Of a stretch of DNA of 64,000 bases, positions 1 to 8,289 are shown piece by piece. Under the pieces are notes generated by a model, which worked only from the letters and a program-made list of their open reading frames with translations, made no database searches and had not been told where the DNA came from. Both the position numbers and the translations under genes were made by a program. Position 1 is the stretch's first letter, and every line of letters begins with the position of its first letter. Origin of the DNA: Rhizobium sp. ZPR4. GTDB lineage: Bacteria; Pseudomonadota; Alphaproteobacteria; Rhizobiales; Rhizobiaceae. The DNA lies in NCBI RefSeq assembly GCF_040215725.1, contig NZ_CP157967.1, positions 930,001 to 994,000 on the forward strand. The letters are read 5' to 3'.

Positions 1-460
1 TCGCGATGACGACGGCATTGGCAAGCGCGAGAACGATCGCCTGGCGGCTGCCCTTTCGCGCCTCGAAGGCAAGCGTCAGTATGCCGGCACAAATGGTCAT
101 GGTGCCGATCAACGCGCCGCCCGAAAGCGTCTCCTTCAGGATGAAGCTGCTTGTGGAGACGATGATGAGTGGCGCGACACCGCGCATCAGCGGATAGACG
201 AGCCCGATATCCCCGGCTCGATATGCGGCCGCCACCAGCTGGAAATAGGCAAATTGAAGGATGGCGGATGCACCGATGAACGGCCAGGCCGCAGAGGCCG
301 GCAGAGGCAGGAATGGCAGAAGAGGCAATGCCGCGACTGCGCCGCCGGCTGAAACCAGCGCCGCATCGAGCGACTTATCGGTTCCGGCCTTGATGATCGC
401 ATTCCATGTCGCATGCAGCAGGGCGCCGAAAAGGACGAGCGCGATAACGTCGAGAGACAC
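1..460 (-). CDS. EamA/DMT-family membrane transporter, partial (N-terminal part)
   Basis: The gene runs leftward off the window edge, so only about 153 residues are visible. The translation is a chain of hydrophobic helices with small polar turns. It starts VSLDVIALVLFGALLHATWN and continues through IGASAILQFAYFQLVAAAYR and GDIGLVYPLMRGVAPL. The HATWN box after helix 1 and the AYRxGDxxxxYPLxRG pattern are typical of the ten-helix drug/metabolite transporter (EamA) superfamily. The start is GTG at 460, because a stop codon lies a short way upstream in the same frame and no ATG intervenes. The substrate cannot be read from sequence; exporters of amino acids or metabolites are common in this family. 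Its upstream side faces a large gene-free interval. Confidence 0.8.
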   Translation of the reverse strand, partial: MSLDVIALVLFGALLHATWNAIIKAGTDKSLDAALVSAGGAVAALPLLPFLPLPASAAWPFIGASAILQFAYFQLVAAAYRAGDIGLVYPLMRGVAPLIIVSTSSFILKETLSGGALIGTMTICAGILTLAFEARKGSRQAIVLALANAVVIA

Positions 461-682
461 GGAAAACCTCGGGAATTGACAGGCCTAACGGCAATGCTTG
501 GTATTTTGTGGGAGTGTAGCCCCCATATGATCCGCAATACATCGAAAAGCAACGAAATATCGGTCATTATGGAGGATTGCCCGCCTGCTCCGATCATCAC
601 GGACGTCGAGAGCGACGTTTTCGTTATGTTCCAAATTGTCCTTTCCAGCATTATAAATAACTAATTTATTGGAGTATGAAGC

Positions 683-712
683 GCGAACAAATATCGCATG
701 TCCTGTGAACGC
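683..712 (+). repeat. 30-bp imperfect direct repeat, copy A
   Basis: Begins GCGAACAAATATCGCATG and ends GTGAACGC. Copy B at 1083 matches at 25 of 30 positions in the same orientation, and the two starts lie exactly 400 bases apart. The conserved blocks are GCGAACAAA, GCAT and GAACGC. It could be a protein binding site; the function is unknown. Confidence 0.55.
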
Positions 713-790
713 GGGAGTAGCATTAGACACTTCTTACTTAAAAACGACAGAGGGCCGTGTCGCTTGCAATGCTGCCTGTGATTTGGTGTG

Positions 791-815
791 CGAAAATCGC
801 GGCGAAAACGCCGCG
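791..815 (-). terminator. Orphan terminator-like hairpin (minus strand)
   Basis: Perfect 7-bp stem CGCGGCG/CGCCGCG with a 4-base loop (798-815). Read on the minus strand it is followed by ATTTTCG. No annotated minus-strand gene ends here: the nearest one upstream stops at 1284, about 470 bases away. It could end a long 3' UTR or an unannotated small RNA. The T run is short, so termination is uncertain. Confidence 0.35.
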
Positions 816-1082
816 CGCAGCCCCTCTTCCTCTCATGAATAGAGTGGATAATTCTACAAGAGATGAAAAATATTACAGCTAACGCGCGCCACCGCTGATA
901 AAAATCATACTAAGAGTTAAGTATAGAATCCCAGAGCCAAAAATTCGCAGGGTATATCGTTGCGCGAACGCGAAAATTATTCTGTGGGAAAATAATGAAA
1001 TAGCATATGTTCCGCGTTCGCATTCGGTTCTCGTTTGAATTGACTGTCCATGCGAAGTTTCTAATTTATATGTGAATAAATA

Positions 1083-1112
1083 GCGAACAAAGATTGCATT
1101 TCATGAGAACGC
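1083..1112 (+). repeat. 30-bp imperfect direct repeat, copy B
   Basis: Begins GCGAACAAAGATTGCATT and ends GAGAACGC. It matches copy A at 683-712 in 25 of 30 positions. A partial inverted match (GCGTTCGCAT) sits nearby around 1012-1021. Confidence 0.55.
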
Positions 1113-1283
1113 AACCCCACGGCATCGGGGAAATTTATGAAAGCGCTTTGGGGGATGGCCTGGACACGGGCGCATGAAGACGCCAGCACGACTGCATTGC
1201 CGAAGATGCATCGTGCCTGGGACAATCAATGGTCGTACCGAACTCGTGAGTCGTCCGCCACGTCTAGCCGTAGCGCATTGCGA

Positions 1284-1610
1284 TCAGCGTGGGAAAATCA
1301 AATCATCGTCATCGAGGTCGGTTGACGGCCGGCATATATACACCGGACAGGAAGCGCGATCCTTCGTGGGGAGATAATCCTGATAGGCGTAATAGCCCAG
1401 ATCGCATGCGCCGCTATCCGCGACATAGCGATCATAGAGCGTCATGTTCGGTGTTCTCTTGGCGGGGTAGCGCATGATGACCGCGCGCTCCCGGTTGATG
1501 ACCGCCCTGGCTTCTGCGCAGGTCATGGACATGGAATTATATCGCGAAATCGCGAATGCCGGCGTCGCTGCCGAGGTGACGAGCAGGCCCAGCAGGATGA
1601 ATTTTTTCAT
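1284..1610 (-). CDS. Small secreted cysteine-containing protein, unknown function
   Basis: A 108-residue protein. It begins MKKFILLGLLVTSAATPAFA, a clear Sec signal peptide with cleavage expected after residue 20. The mature part of about 88 residues has four cysteines (31, 69, 88, 93), which could form two disulfides in the periplasm, and an acidic tail (DLDDDD). The start is ATG at 1610, preceded by an ideal GGGAGG ribosome site; upstream in-frame ATGs lack one. I do not recognise the family beyond short periplasmic proteins common in rhizobia. It is transcribed away from the CoA-binding gene at 1724, so the two share a divergent control region of about 110 bases. Confidence 0.75.
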   Translation of the reverse strand: MKKFILLGLLVTSAATPAFAISRYNSMSMTCAEARAVINRERAVIMRYPAKRTPNMTLYDRYVADSGACDLGYYAYQDYLPTKDRASCPVYICRPSTDLDDDDLIFPR

Positions 1611-1723
1611 CTGAGTAATCCTCCCTGAAGTTGTTATAATACAATATATATACGCGGAGACCGCCATTGCGGTTTCCATATTTGTGACAAAACGCAAGTG
1701 TGATCGAGGTGGGAGGCTTCGTG

Positions 1724-2152
1724 ATGAACCACGATAGTTATGACGATTCCTATATAGCCGATATCCTCTTGTCCGTAAGGACCATCGCGCTCGTCGGCGC
1801 TTCGCCCAATCCCGCGCGCCCGAGCAACGGTGTGATGGCTTATCTCCTGAACAGGGGCTATCGCGTCATCCCCATCAATCCCGGACAGGCCGGCAAGGAA
1901 ATTCTGGGACAATGGGTCTATGCGCGGCTGGCCGACATTCCCGAGCCTGTGGATATGGTCGACGTTTTTCGGGCGCCCGAATATCTTCGATCGGTCGTGG
2001 AGGAGACGATCATGATCGAGCCGCGGCCACCGGTCATTTGGGGTCAGCTTGGCGTGCGTGACGACGCCGCCGCGGCAAGAGCGGAAGCCGCAGGGGTGAG
2101 GGTCGTCATGGACCGCTGCCCGGCGATCGAGTATCCGCGCCTGGTGGCATGA
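1724..2152 (+). CDS. CoA-binding domain protein (YccU-like)
   Basis: A 142-residue single-domain Rossmann protein. The N-terminal IALVGASPNPARPSNGVM resembles the nucleotide/CoA-binding loop of succinyl-CoA synthetase alpha-type CoA-binding domains. The later stretches VIPINPG, VDMVDVFR and VIWGQLGV complete the standard alternating beta/alpha pattern of the YccU family. The biochemical role is not established; these proteins are presumed to bind CoA or acyl-CoA. ATG at 1724 was chosen over the in-frame GTG at 1700 because GGGAGG lies about 8 bases before it. An imperfect terminator-like hairpin follows the stop codon. Confidence 0.85.
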   Translation: MNHDSYDDSYIADILLSVRTIALVGASPNPARPSNGVMAYLLNRGYRVIPINPGQAGKEILGQWVYARLADIPEPVDMVDVFRAPEYLRSVVEETIMIEPRPPVIWGQLGVRDDAAAARAEAAGVRVVMDRCPAIEYPRLVA

Positions 2153-2182
2153 CCGGAGATCACACGCGACGGCGGTCTCCGG
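2153..2182 (+). terminator. Weak terminator-like hairpin after the CoA-binding gene
   Basis: CCGGAGA (2153-2159) pairs with TCTCCGG (2176-2182) directly after the stop codon. The loop is 16 bases and only GTTTAT-type sequence follows, so it is a poor intrinsic terminator. Confidence 0.3.
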
Positions 2183-2320
2183 CCGTTTATCGCGCGATCT
2201 CACTGAAAGATGGCAAGTTTTTTCCGCGAGCCAAGAAGCACGGCAAAGTTCGCGGTTAACTTTCATATGCCAGGCGTTATGCTTTTCCCGTTACGAACAA
2301 AATCCGGCGGGAGGAAAAAT

Positions 2321-3604
2321 ATGCCAGCCAGCAACCCAGGTTTTGACACGCTTGCGATCCACGCGGGCGCGCAGCCGGACCCGACGACAGGCGCGCGCGC
2401 GACGCCGATCTACCAGACGACATCCTTCGTCTTTCAGGATGCCGATCATGCCGCTGCACTGTTTGGATTGCAGCAGTTCGGCAATATCTACACCCGTATC
2501 ATGAACCCGACACAGGCCGTGCTTGAAGAGCGGGTGGCCGCCCTCGAAGGCGGAACCGCGGCCCTCGCGGTCGCCTCCGGTCATGCGGCCCAGTTGCTCG
2601 TCTTCCATGCCATCATGCAGCCGGGCGACAATTTCGTCGCGGCCAAACGGCTTTATGGTGGCTCGGTCAATCAGTTCGGTCAATCATTCAAGAGTTTCGA
2701 CTGGCGCGTCCGCTGGGCCGATCCTGCGGATCTTGCGACCTTCGAAGCGCAGATCGATGGCCGCACCCGCGCCATCTTCATCGAAAGCCTTGCCAATCCC
2801 GGCGGCACCTTCGTCGATATCGCGGCAATCGCAGCCATCGCGCACAAGCATGGCCTGCCGTTGATCGTCGACAATACGCTGGCGAGCCCCTATCTCATCC
2901 GGCCGCTGGAGCATGGCGCCGATATCGTCGTGCATTCCTTGACGAAGTTCCTCGGCGGCCATGGCAATTCCATGGGCGGCATCATCGTCGACGGCGGCAC
3001 TTTCGACTGGTCCGCTTCGGGCAATTACCCCATGCTGTCTTCACCGCGTCCGGAATATAACGGCATCGTGCTGCACGCGACCTTCGGCAATTTCGCTTTC
3101 GCCATCGCCTGCCGGGTGCTGGGCTTGCGCGATCTCGGCCCGGCCATCTCGCCGTTCAATGCCTTCCTGATCCTGACCGGCATCGAAACGCTGCCGCTGC
3201 GCATGCAGCGTCATTCGGACAATGCGCTCGCCGTTGCGCGTTGGCTGAAGGCGCAGGAGAAGGTGGCGTGGGTCAACTATTCCGGCCTGGAGGACGATCC
3301 GAACCACGCCCTGCAGCAGCGTTACTCGCCGAAAGGTGCGGGCTCGGTCTTCACCTTCGGACTGAAGGGGGGGTATGAAGCCGGCAAGGGGCTGGTCGAA
3401 GGCCTTGAGCTCTTCTCGCATCTTGCCAATATCGGCGATACGCGCTCGCTCGTCATCCATCCCGCCTCGACGACTCACAAGCAGCTGACTGACGAGCAGA
3501 AGGTCGCCGCCGGTGCCGGCCCGGATGTGGTGCGCCTGTCCATCGGCATCGAGGACGTCAAGGATATCATCGCCGACCTGGAGCAGGCACTGGCAAAAGT
3601 CTGA
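2321..3604 (+). CDS. O-acetylhomoserine sulfhydrylase-type PLP enzyme
   Basis: A 427-residue member of the Cys/Met metabolism PLP family. These enzymes exchange the activated hydroxyl of O-acetyl- or O-succinyl-homoserine for sulfide, giving homocysteine for methionine synthesis. The N-terminus [20 protein letters not shown] and YQTTSF are hallmark sequences. The PLP-binding lysine is K209 in [11 protein letters not shown]. The length of about 427, with the insertion after [10 protein letters not shown], favours the O-acetylhomoserine (MetY-like) branch over 380-400 residue cystathionine gamma-synthases. ATG at 2321 follows GGGAGGA; the longer in-frame start at 2210 would add an unrelated 37-residue extension. 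A strong terminator follows. No SAM riboswitch was recognised upstream. Confidence 0.9.
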   Translation: MPASNPGFDTLAIHAGAQPDPTTGARATPIYQTTSFVFQDADHAAALFGLQQFGNIYTRIMNPTQAVLEERVAALEGGTAALAVASGHAAQLLVFHAIMQPGDNFVAAKRLYGGSVNQFGQSFKSFDWRVRWADPADLATFEAQIDGRTRAIFIESLANPGGTFVDIAAIAAIAHKHGLPLIVDNTLASPYLIRPLEHGADIVVHSLTKFLGGHGNSMGGIIVDGGTFDWSASGNYPMLSSPRPEYNGIVLHATFGNFAFAIACRVLGLRDLGPAISPFNAFLILTGIETLPLRMQRHSDNALAVARWLKAQEKVAWVNYSGLEDDPNHALQQRYSPKGAGSVFTFGLKGGYEAGKGLVEGLELFSHLANIGDTRSLVIHPASTTHKQLTDEQKVAAGAGPDVVRLSIGIEDVKDIIADLEQALAKV

Positions 3605-3675
3605 GGACTGCCCCGGCGGGAGGCCGAAAAAGCTTGTCGGTCTCTTTGACCGAAGTGCATTTCATGCTTGTCTCG

Positions 3676-3710
3676 GTCCGCGATCGCCAATGGCGGTCGC
3701 GGACTTTTTT
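3676..3710 (+). terminator. Strong rho-independent terminator after the sulfhydrylase gene
   Basis: GTCCGCGATCGCC pairs with GGCGGTCGCGGAC through a 3-base loop (one G-T pair), followed by TTTTTT. It sits 72 bases after the stop codon and separates this gene from the cupin. Confidence 0.9.
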
Positions 3711-3744
3711 GGTCCTGGTGAAGCGTGACGGACGGGAGACTTAA

Positions 3745-4089
3745 GTGGCAACCTATCTGCAACTGAATGTCGAGGGTGTGGAGCCTGAGGCGGGCGCGCC
3801 CGCAGCGGATCGTCTCATTTCGGGAGCCCCGGCCTTCCGAACCTGGAGCCTCGATGAGGCTGAGGGCGGCCTTTATGCCGGCATCTGGGAGGCGACGCCG
3901 GGGAAGTGGAAGATCGCCTATGACGAGTGGGAGTATTTCAACATTCTCTCCGGCTATTCCATTGTGACAGCCGATGACGGCGAGACGTTTCATCTGCGTG
4001 CAGGCGACCGCATGATCTTGAAGCCGGGCTTCAAGGGGACTTGGGAAGTTATTGAAACGACTCGCAAGGACTATGTAATCCGCCTTTGA
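3745..4089 (+). CDS. Cupin-domain protein
   Basis: A 114-residue single-domain protein. The pattern GLYAGIWEATPGKW, then YDEWEYFNILSGYSIVTADDGE, then FHLRAGDRMILKPGFKGTW fits the (S)-ureidoglycine aminohydrolase-like cupin_3 (DUF861) branch, a small beta barrel. The two usual metal-binding histidine motifs are largely replaced (YDEWEYF; only FHLRAGD has a His), so metal binding is doubtful and no reaction is proposed. The start is GTG at 3745 with GGGAG about 8 bases upstream. It is a single gene: a terminator precedes it and the Pho-regulated promoter region follows. Confidence 0.8.
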   Translation: MATYLQLNVEGVEPEAGAPAADRLISGAPAFRTWSLDEAEGGLYAGIWEATPGKWKIAYDEWEYFNILSGYSIVTADDGETFHLRAGDRMILKPGFKGTWEVIETTRKDYVIRL

Positions 4090-4210
4090 GTATGATCTTG
4101 ATTCAAAACGTGAAGATCGCCCTGCTTCATGAAAGGATGCGAGCCTTTCCCTGCGGCTCCGCAATGGCCGCCATGCTTGCTGCAGGTTGTGTCACCGCCG
4201 CTTCATTAAA

Positions 4211-4229
4211 CTGTCATCAAACTGAAACA
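4211..4229 (+). promoter_or_regulatory. Pho box (PhoB binding site) upstream of pstS
   Basis: CTGTCATCAAACTGAAACA fits the two-half-site Pho box: CTGTCAT, 4-base spacer, CTGAAAC compared with CTGTCAC. It lies about 120 bases before pstS, in the right orientation to activate pstSCAB under phosphate starvation. Confidence 0.8.
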
Positions 4230-4349
4230 ATGCGGCATTAGAGCCATCACTGTCGCCAGGAGATCGAGGTGGGGTTCCTAACCGATGGGATACTTCGTGC
4301 TTAGCTCCTGCTCGCCATCCTTTCATCACTCTGGGAAGTGAGTTCAATC

Positions 4350-5375
4350 ATGTTGAATCAAAAATTTCGTTCGCTCTGCCTGACTGCAGGCTTCATCGCG
4401 GCTATGTCCGTTTCGGCCTCTGCTGCCGATATCACGGGCGCCGGCTCGAGCTTCATCGCACCGGTTCTGTCCAAGTGGGCTGAAGGCTACAAGGCTGCGA
4501 CGAACAATGTCGTCAACTATCAGTCGGTCGGTTCGGGCGCTGGCATCAAGCAGCTCCTCGACAAGACCATCGTATTCGGCGCTTCGGACAAGCCGATGAG
4601 CGACGCTGACCTCGAAAAGAACGGCATTGCCCAGTTCCCGATGATCTCCGGCGGCATCGTCGTTTCCTATAACGTTGAAGGCGTAAAGCCGGGCGAACTC
4701 GTTCTCGACGGCAAGACGCTGGCCGACATCTTCCTCGGCAAGATCACCAAGTGGGACGATGCAGCCATCAAGGCTCTCAACCCGGAAGTAAAGCTGCCCT
4801 CCACGACGATCTCCGTCGTTTATCGCGCCGACAGCTCGGGCACGACCTTCAACTTCACCGACTACCTGGCGAAGGTTTCGCCGGAGTGGAAGGAAAAGGT
4901 TGGTTCGAACACGGCAGTTGAATGGCCGGTCGGCTTCGGCGCCAAGGGTTCCGAAGGCGTTTCCACCACCGTCAACCAGACCGCTGGTTCGATCTCCTAC
5001 GTTGAATACTCCTACGTCGTCGCCAATCACATCGGTTTCGCGAAGATGAAGAACGCTGCCGGCAAGGTTATCGAGCCGAGCCTCGACACGTTCAAGGCTG
5101 CTGCTTCCAACGCAGATTGGGCCAAGGCCAAGAACTTCAACCTGATCATCACCAATCAGCCGGGCGAAAAGAGCTGGCCGATTGCCGCTTCGACCTGGGT
5201 TCTGCTCTATAAGAAGCCGGCCGATGCTGCCAAGAACGAAGAAGCGCTGAAGTTCTTCAAGTGGTCCTATGAGCATGGTCAGAAGGACGCGACCGCCCTG
5301 TCGTATCTTGCGATCCCGGACAATGTTGCCGAGATCGTCGAGAAGTCCTGGAAGACGGAATTCGGCACGAAGTAA
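4350..5375 (+). CDS. pstS: Phosphate ABC transporter, periplasmic substrate-binding protein PstS
   Basis: A 341-residue periplasmic receptor that delivers inorganic phosphate to PstCA. The signal peptide is residues 1-25 (ends SVSASA), and the mature protein starts [14 protein letters not shown]. The phosphate-ligand segments are [23 protein letters not shown] and [11 protein letters not shown], with length close to the usual 340-350. ATG at 4350 was chosen over GTG at 4338: it follows GGAAGTGAG and gives a compact signal peptide. A Pho box lies upstream. A stable hairpin between pstS and pstC (5395-5423) may leave more pstS message than downstream message, which suits a receptor needed in excess. 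Confidence 0.96.
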   Translation: MLNQKFRSLCLTAGFIAAMSVSASAADITGAGSSFIAPVLSKWAEGYKAATNNVVNYQSVGSGAGIKQLLDKTIVFGASDKPMSDADLEKNGIAQFPMISGGIVVSYNVEGVKPGELVLDGKTLADIFLGKITKWDDAAIKALNPEVKLPSTTISVVYRADSSGTTFNFTDYLAKVSPEWKEKVGSNTAVEWPVGFGAKGSEGVSTTVNQTAGSISYVEYSYVVANHIGFAKMKNAAGKVIEPSLDTFKAAASNADWAKAKNFNLIITNQPGEKSWPIAASTWVLLYKKPADAAKNEEALKFFKWSYEHGQKDATALSYLAIPDNVAEIVEKSWKTEFGTK

Positions 5376-5394
5376 TTTGCTGCGTGAGAAGTTG

Positions 5395-5423
5395 CGGCGG
5401 ACAGGGTATAACTCTGTCCGCCG
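5395..5423 (+). promoter_or_regulatory. pstS-pstC intercistronic hairpin
   Basis: CGGCGGACAG pairs perfectly with CTGTCCGCCG, and two further pairs close over a small loop. No T run follows, so it is more likely an mRNA 3'-end stabiliser or processing element for pstS than a terminator. Confidence 0.6.
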
Positions 5424-5451
5424 GCTTACGTGACGGGACAAGGGGAAATCG

Positions 5452-6423
5452 ATGGCTGACGCGACTCAGACGGCTGGCTTCCAGGCACTGGATACCACCG
5501 CCGCCACCAGAAAATTCCGGACACAGGATCGGATTTTCTATTTTATGACGCTTGGCTCGGCTGCTCTTGTCGTGCTTCTGCTGCTGGCAATCCTTGCAGT
5601 TCTCGTTATCGATGCCTTGCCAACCTTCCAGGCCTTCGGACTTTCGTTCCTCTGGGGTACGAAATGGAGCGCTCCTGCCGATATCTATGGCGCTGTGCCC
5701 GCCGTGGTCGGTACGCTGGTAAGTGCACTCATCGCCATGCTGATTGCCGTTCCCCTGAGCATCGGCATCGCCATCTTCCTCACGGAACTTTGCCCCGGCA
5801 GCCTGCGCCGTCCGATCAGCACGGCCATCGAGCTTCTGGCCGGCGTTCCCTCCATCATCTACGGCATCGTCGGTCTGTTCATTCTCGTGCCGCTGATGCA
5901 GAACTATATTCTGCCCTTTCTCATGATGACTGTCGGCCAGGTGCCTGTGATCGGCCTGCTGTTCCAGCCGCCGGCGCCGGGCGTCGGCCTGTTGACGGCA
6001 AGCCTCGTGCTCGCCGTCATGATCCTCCCGTTCATCACCGCGATCGCCCGCGACGTGTTCAGCACTGTGCCGCCGATGCTGCGTGAATCCGCTTACGGCA
6101 TGGGCATGACGACATGGGAAGTGGCTCGCCACATCCTGATCCCCTACACACGTCGCGGCCTCGTCGGCGGCATCATGCTCGGCCTCGGCCGCGCGCTTGG
6201 CGAAACAATGGCCGTTACCTTCGTCGTCGGCTCGGTGAGCCGTCTGCAATCGTCGATCATCTCGCCGTCCACCACCATTTCCGCCCAGATCGCGAATAAC
6301 TTCGGCGATGCCGACGGTCTGCAATTGTCGAGCTTGATTGCGCTCGGTCTGCTCCTGTTTGTCCTTTCCTTCTGCGTGCTTGCGCTCGCAAGGTGGATGA
6401 TCGGCCGCGGCGACTCGCATTGA
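5452..6423 (+). CDS. pstC: Phosphate ABC transporter permease PstC
   Basis: A 323-residue inner-membrane permease that forms the phosphate channel with PstA. The N-terminal tail of about 35 residues is cytoplasmic, followed by six or more hydrophobic segments. The transport-coupling EAA-type loop reads VPPMLRESAYGMGMTTWEVARHILIP, with GLGRALGETMAVTFVVG just after it; both are typical of PstC. Start ATG at 5452 follows AAGGGGA. It ends 11 bases before pstA in one operon. The region between SIIYGIVGLFILVPLMQ and GLLFQPPAPGVGL is slightly extended compared with short PstC versions but normal for alphaproteobacteria. Confidence 0.95.
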   Translation: MADATQTAGFQALDTTAATRKFRTQDRIFYFMTLGSAALVVLLLLAILAVLVIDALPTFQAFGLSFLWGTKWSAPADIYGAVPAVVGTLVSALIAMLIAVPLSIGIAIFLTELCPGSLRRPISTAIELLAGVPSIIYGIVGLFILVPLMQNYILPFLMMTVGQVPVIGLLFQPPAPGVGLLTASLVLAVMILPFITAIARDVFSTVPPMLRESAYGMGMTTWEVARHILIPYTRRGLVGGIMLGLGRALGETMAVTFVVGSVSRLQSSIISPSTTISAQIANNFGDADGLQLSSLIALGLLLFVLSFCVLALARWMIGRGDSH

Positions 6424-6434
6424 GGATAAAGCCC

Positions 6435-7286
6435 ATGGAAAATGCAATTCGTCAGAACCTCGTGTCGAGACGCTATGGTAAGAACCGGGTGATGATGGCC
6501 TTGTGCTTCCTCGCGGCCGTCCTTGGCATATTCTTTCTCAGCGTGATCCTTGTGAGCCTGCTTTATCGCGGTGTATCGGCGCTCAGCCTCGACGTGTTCA
6601 CCATGTCGATCCCGGCTCAGGGCTCCCGCGGTGGCCTGATCAACGCAATCTACGGTACTGTGCTGGTCACGGGCTGCGCCATCCTGATCGCCGCGCCGAT
6701 CGGCATTCTCGCCGGCACCTATCTGGTGGAATATGCCAACGGCACCAAGCTTGCCGAGTTTGCCAAGTTCATCAATGACATCCTGCTGTCGGCGCCCTCG
6801 ATCATTGTCGGCGTGTTCGTCTATGGCGCTGTCGTCGTGCCCATGCACGGCAACTCCGCGATCGCCGGCATCCTCGCGCTGGCGCTGATCGCCCTCCCGG
6901 TCGTCAACCGCACGACGCAGGACATGCTGCTGTTGGTGCCGAATGCGCTGCGCGAGGCGACCGCCGCGCTCGGCGCGCCGCGCTGGAAGTCCATGACGCT
7001 GGTGATTTATCGCTCCGCCTGGACCGGCATCCTCACCGGCATCCTGTTGGCTGTCGCCCGCATCAGCGGCGAAACCGCGCCACTTCTCTTCACCGCCGGT
7101 TATAGTAAATTCATGAATGCGGGCCTGACCGGTCCGATCGCCACGCTGCCGGTTGCGATCAACACGCTCGCCGCCGATGCCGGCGAGGATCTGAAACAAC
7201 TTGCCTGGGCCGGCGCGCTGATCATCACCGTTGCCATCCTTGCGCTAAACGTCCTTGCCCGTGTCTTGAGTGGGCGCCGCCAGTGA
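6435..7286 (+). CDS. pstA: Phosphate ABC transporter permease PstA
   Basis: A 283-residue second permease subunit. It has a short cytoplasmic N-terminus ([13 protein letters not shown]), about six membrane helices, and the ATPase-contact loop [20 protein letters not shown] followed by the PstA-typical [16 protein letters not shown] at 6435 has GAGGATAAA upstream and fits the spacing from pstC; the open frame extends farther upstream inside pstC but without a ribosome site. Its last codon overlaps an in-frame GTG of the pstB frame (GTGA), so translation of pstA and pstB is probably coupled. Confidence 0.95.
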   Translation: MENAIRQNLVSRRYGKNRVMMALCFLAAVLGIFFLSVILVSLLYRGVSALSLDVFTMSIPAQGSRGGLINAIYGTVLVTGCAILIAAPIGILAGTYLVEYANGTKLAEFAKFINDILLSAPSIIVGVFVYGAVVVPMHGNSAIAGILALALIALPVVNRTTQDMLLLVPNALREATAALGAPRWKSMTLVIYRSAWTGILTGILLAVARISGETAPLLFTAGYSKFMNAGLTGPIATLPVAINTLAADAGEDLKQLAWAGALIITVAILALNVLARVLSGRRQ

Positions 7287-7315
7287 CGCAGCCGCCGAAC
7301 GATAGGAATGAGACC

Positions 7316-8149
7316 ATGAACATGAGCGACAGCAATTTCCAGAGCGTCAACGCACAGCCGGGGAAGGACGCCGCGTCCCAGTCGGATCTCGGCCTGGCGA
7401 AACTGGAGGTGAAGAACCTCGATTTCACCTATCAGAACGGCCATCGCGTTCTGAAGAGCGTGAATATGAACATCCGCAAAAATGCGGTCACCGCCTTCAT
7501 CGGCCCCTCGGGCTGCGGTAAGTCCACGCTGCTGCGCACTTTTAATCGCATGTATGATCTCTACCCGGGCCAGACGGTTGCGGGCGAGATCCTGCTGGAC
7601 GGTCGCAATATCCTCACCAAGGACGTCGATCTGAACGATCTGCGCGCCAAGGTCGGCATGGTGTTCCAGAAGCCGACGCCGTTCCCGATGTCGATCTATG
7701 AAAACGTCGCTTTCGGCATTCGGCTCTATGAAAAGATTTCCAAGGCGGAAATGGACGTTCGCGTCGAAGCGGCGCTGACGGAAACGGCGCTGTGGAGCGA
7801 AGTGAAGGAAAAGCTGCACCAGAGCGGACTTGGCCTTTCCGGCGGCCAGCAGCAGCGCCTCTGCATCGCTCGCGCCATCGCCATTCGCCCCGAAGTCCTG
7901 CTTCTCGACGAACCGACCTCGGCTCTTGACCCGATCTCCACCGCCAAGGTCGAAGAACTGGTGTCGCAGCTGAAGGGTGATTTCACGATCGTCATCGTCA
8001 CGCACAACATGCAACAGGCGAGCCGTATCTCCGACAGCACCGCCTTCATGTATCTTGGCGAGTTGATCGAATACGGCCAGACCGAGCAGATATTCCAGGC
8101 GCCGAAGGTCAAGCGCACGGAAGACTACATCACCGGTCGTTACGGCTGA
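7316..8149 (+). CDS. pstB: Phosphate ABC transporter ATP-binding protein PstB
   Basis: A 277-residue ATPase that drives phosphate import. Walker A is GPSGCGKS at residues 63-70, the signature LSGGQQQR starts near residue 174, Walker B is [12 protein letters not shown], and the switch histidine is in [11 protein letters not shown] at 7316 follows AGGAATGAG; a GTG at 7283 overlapping pstA is the alternative and would add 11 residues. The N-terminal 30 residues before [10 protein letters not shown] are a disordered extension. In most bacteria phoU follows pstB; here a terminator and a convergent diguanylate cyclase gene follow instead. Confidence 0.96.
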   Translation: MNMSDSNFQSVNAQPGKDAASQSDLGLAKLEVKNLDFTYQNGHRVLKSVNMNIRKNAVTAFIGPSGCGKSTLLRTFNRMYDLYPGQTVAGEILLDGRNILTKDVDLNDLRAKVGMVFQKPTPFPMSIYENVAFGIRLYEKISKAEMDVRVEAALTETALWSEVKEKLHQSGLGLSGGQQQRLCIARAIAIRPEVLLLDEPTSALDPISTAKVEELVSQLKGDFTIVIVTHNMQQASRISDSTAFMYLGELIEYGQTEQIFQAPKVKRTEDYITGRYG

Positions 8150-8178
8150 TACGGCCGGAGATTGCCGCACGATTTGCG

Positions 8179-8205
8179 AAGGCGCGCTGTTCAGGCGCGC
8201 CTTTT
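8179..8205 (+). terminator. Rho-independent terminator of the pst operon
   Basis: AAGGCGCGC pairs with GCGCGCCTT (9 bp, 7-base loop) followed by TTGTGTTT. It lies 30 bases after the pstB stop codon and marks the operon end without phoU. Confidence 0.85.
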
Positions 8206-8289
8206 GTGTTTGAGAGCGGCCGCTTTGTTGGGCGATTGTATGATTTGGTCAAGCCAAAACTATCGAATGGGATGTGCCGGATAGGCCGG

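Larger units (their letters stand above)
461..1283. other. Long gene-free AT-rich interval
   Basis: About 820 bases with no convincing coding frame; the short open frames here have no ribosome site and no recognisable protein pattern. It is clearly more AT-rich than its surroundings, especially 640-670 and 840-1090. It contains a 30-base imperfect direct repeat (683 and 1083) and a GC-rich hairpin followed on the minus strand by a short T run (791-815). It may hold promoter or regulatory sequence for the flanking genes, or a small RNA. Confidence 0.6.

Noticed and set aside
2183..2320. SAM riboswitch before the sulfhydrylase gene
   Set aside because: SAM-II elements are common before methionine genes in alphaproteobacteria, but the conserved pseudoknot core sequence was not found; only a small AAAGTT/AACTTT inverted repeat is present.
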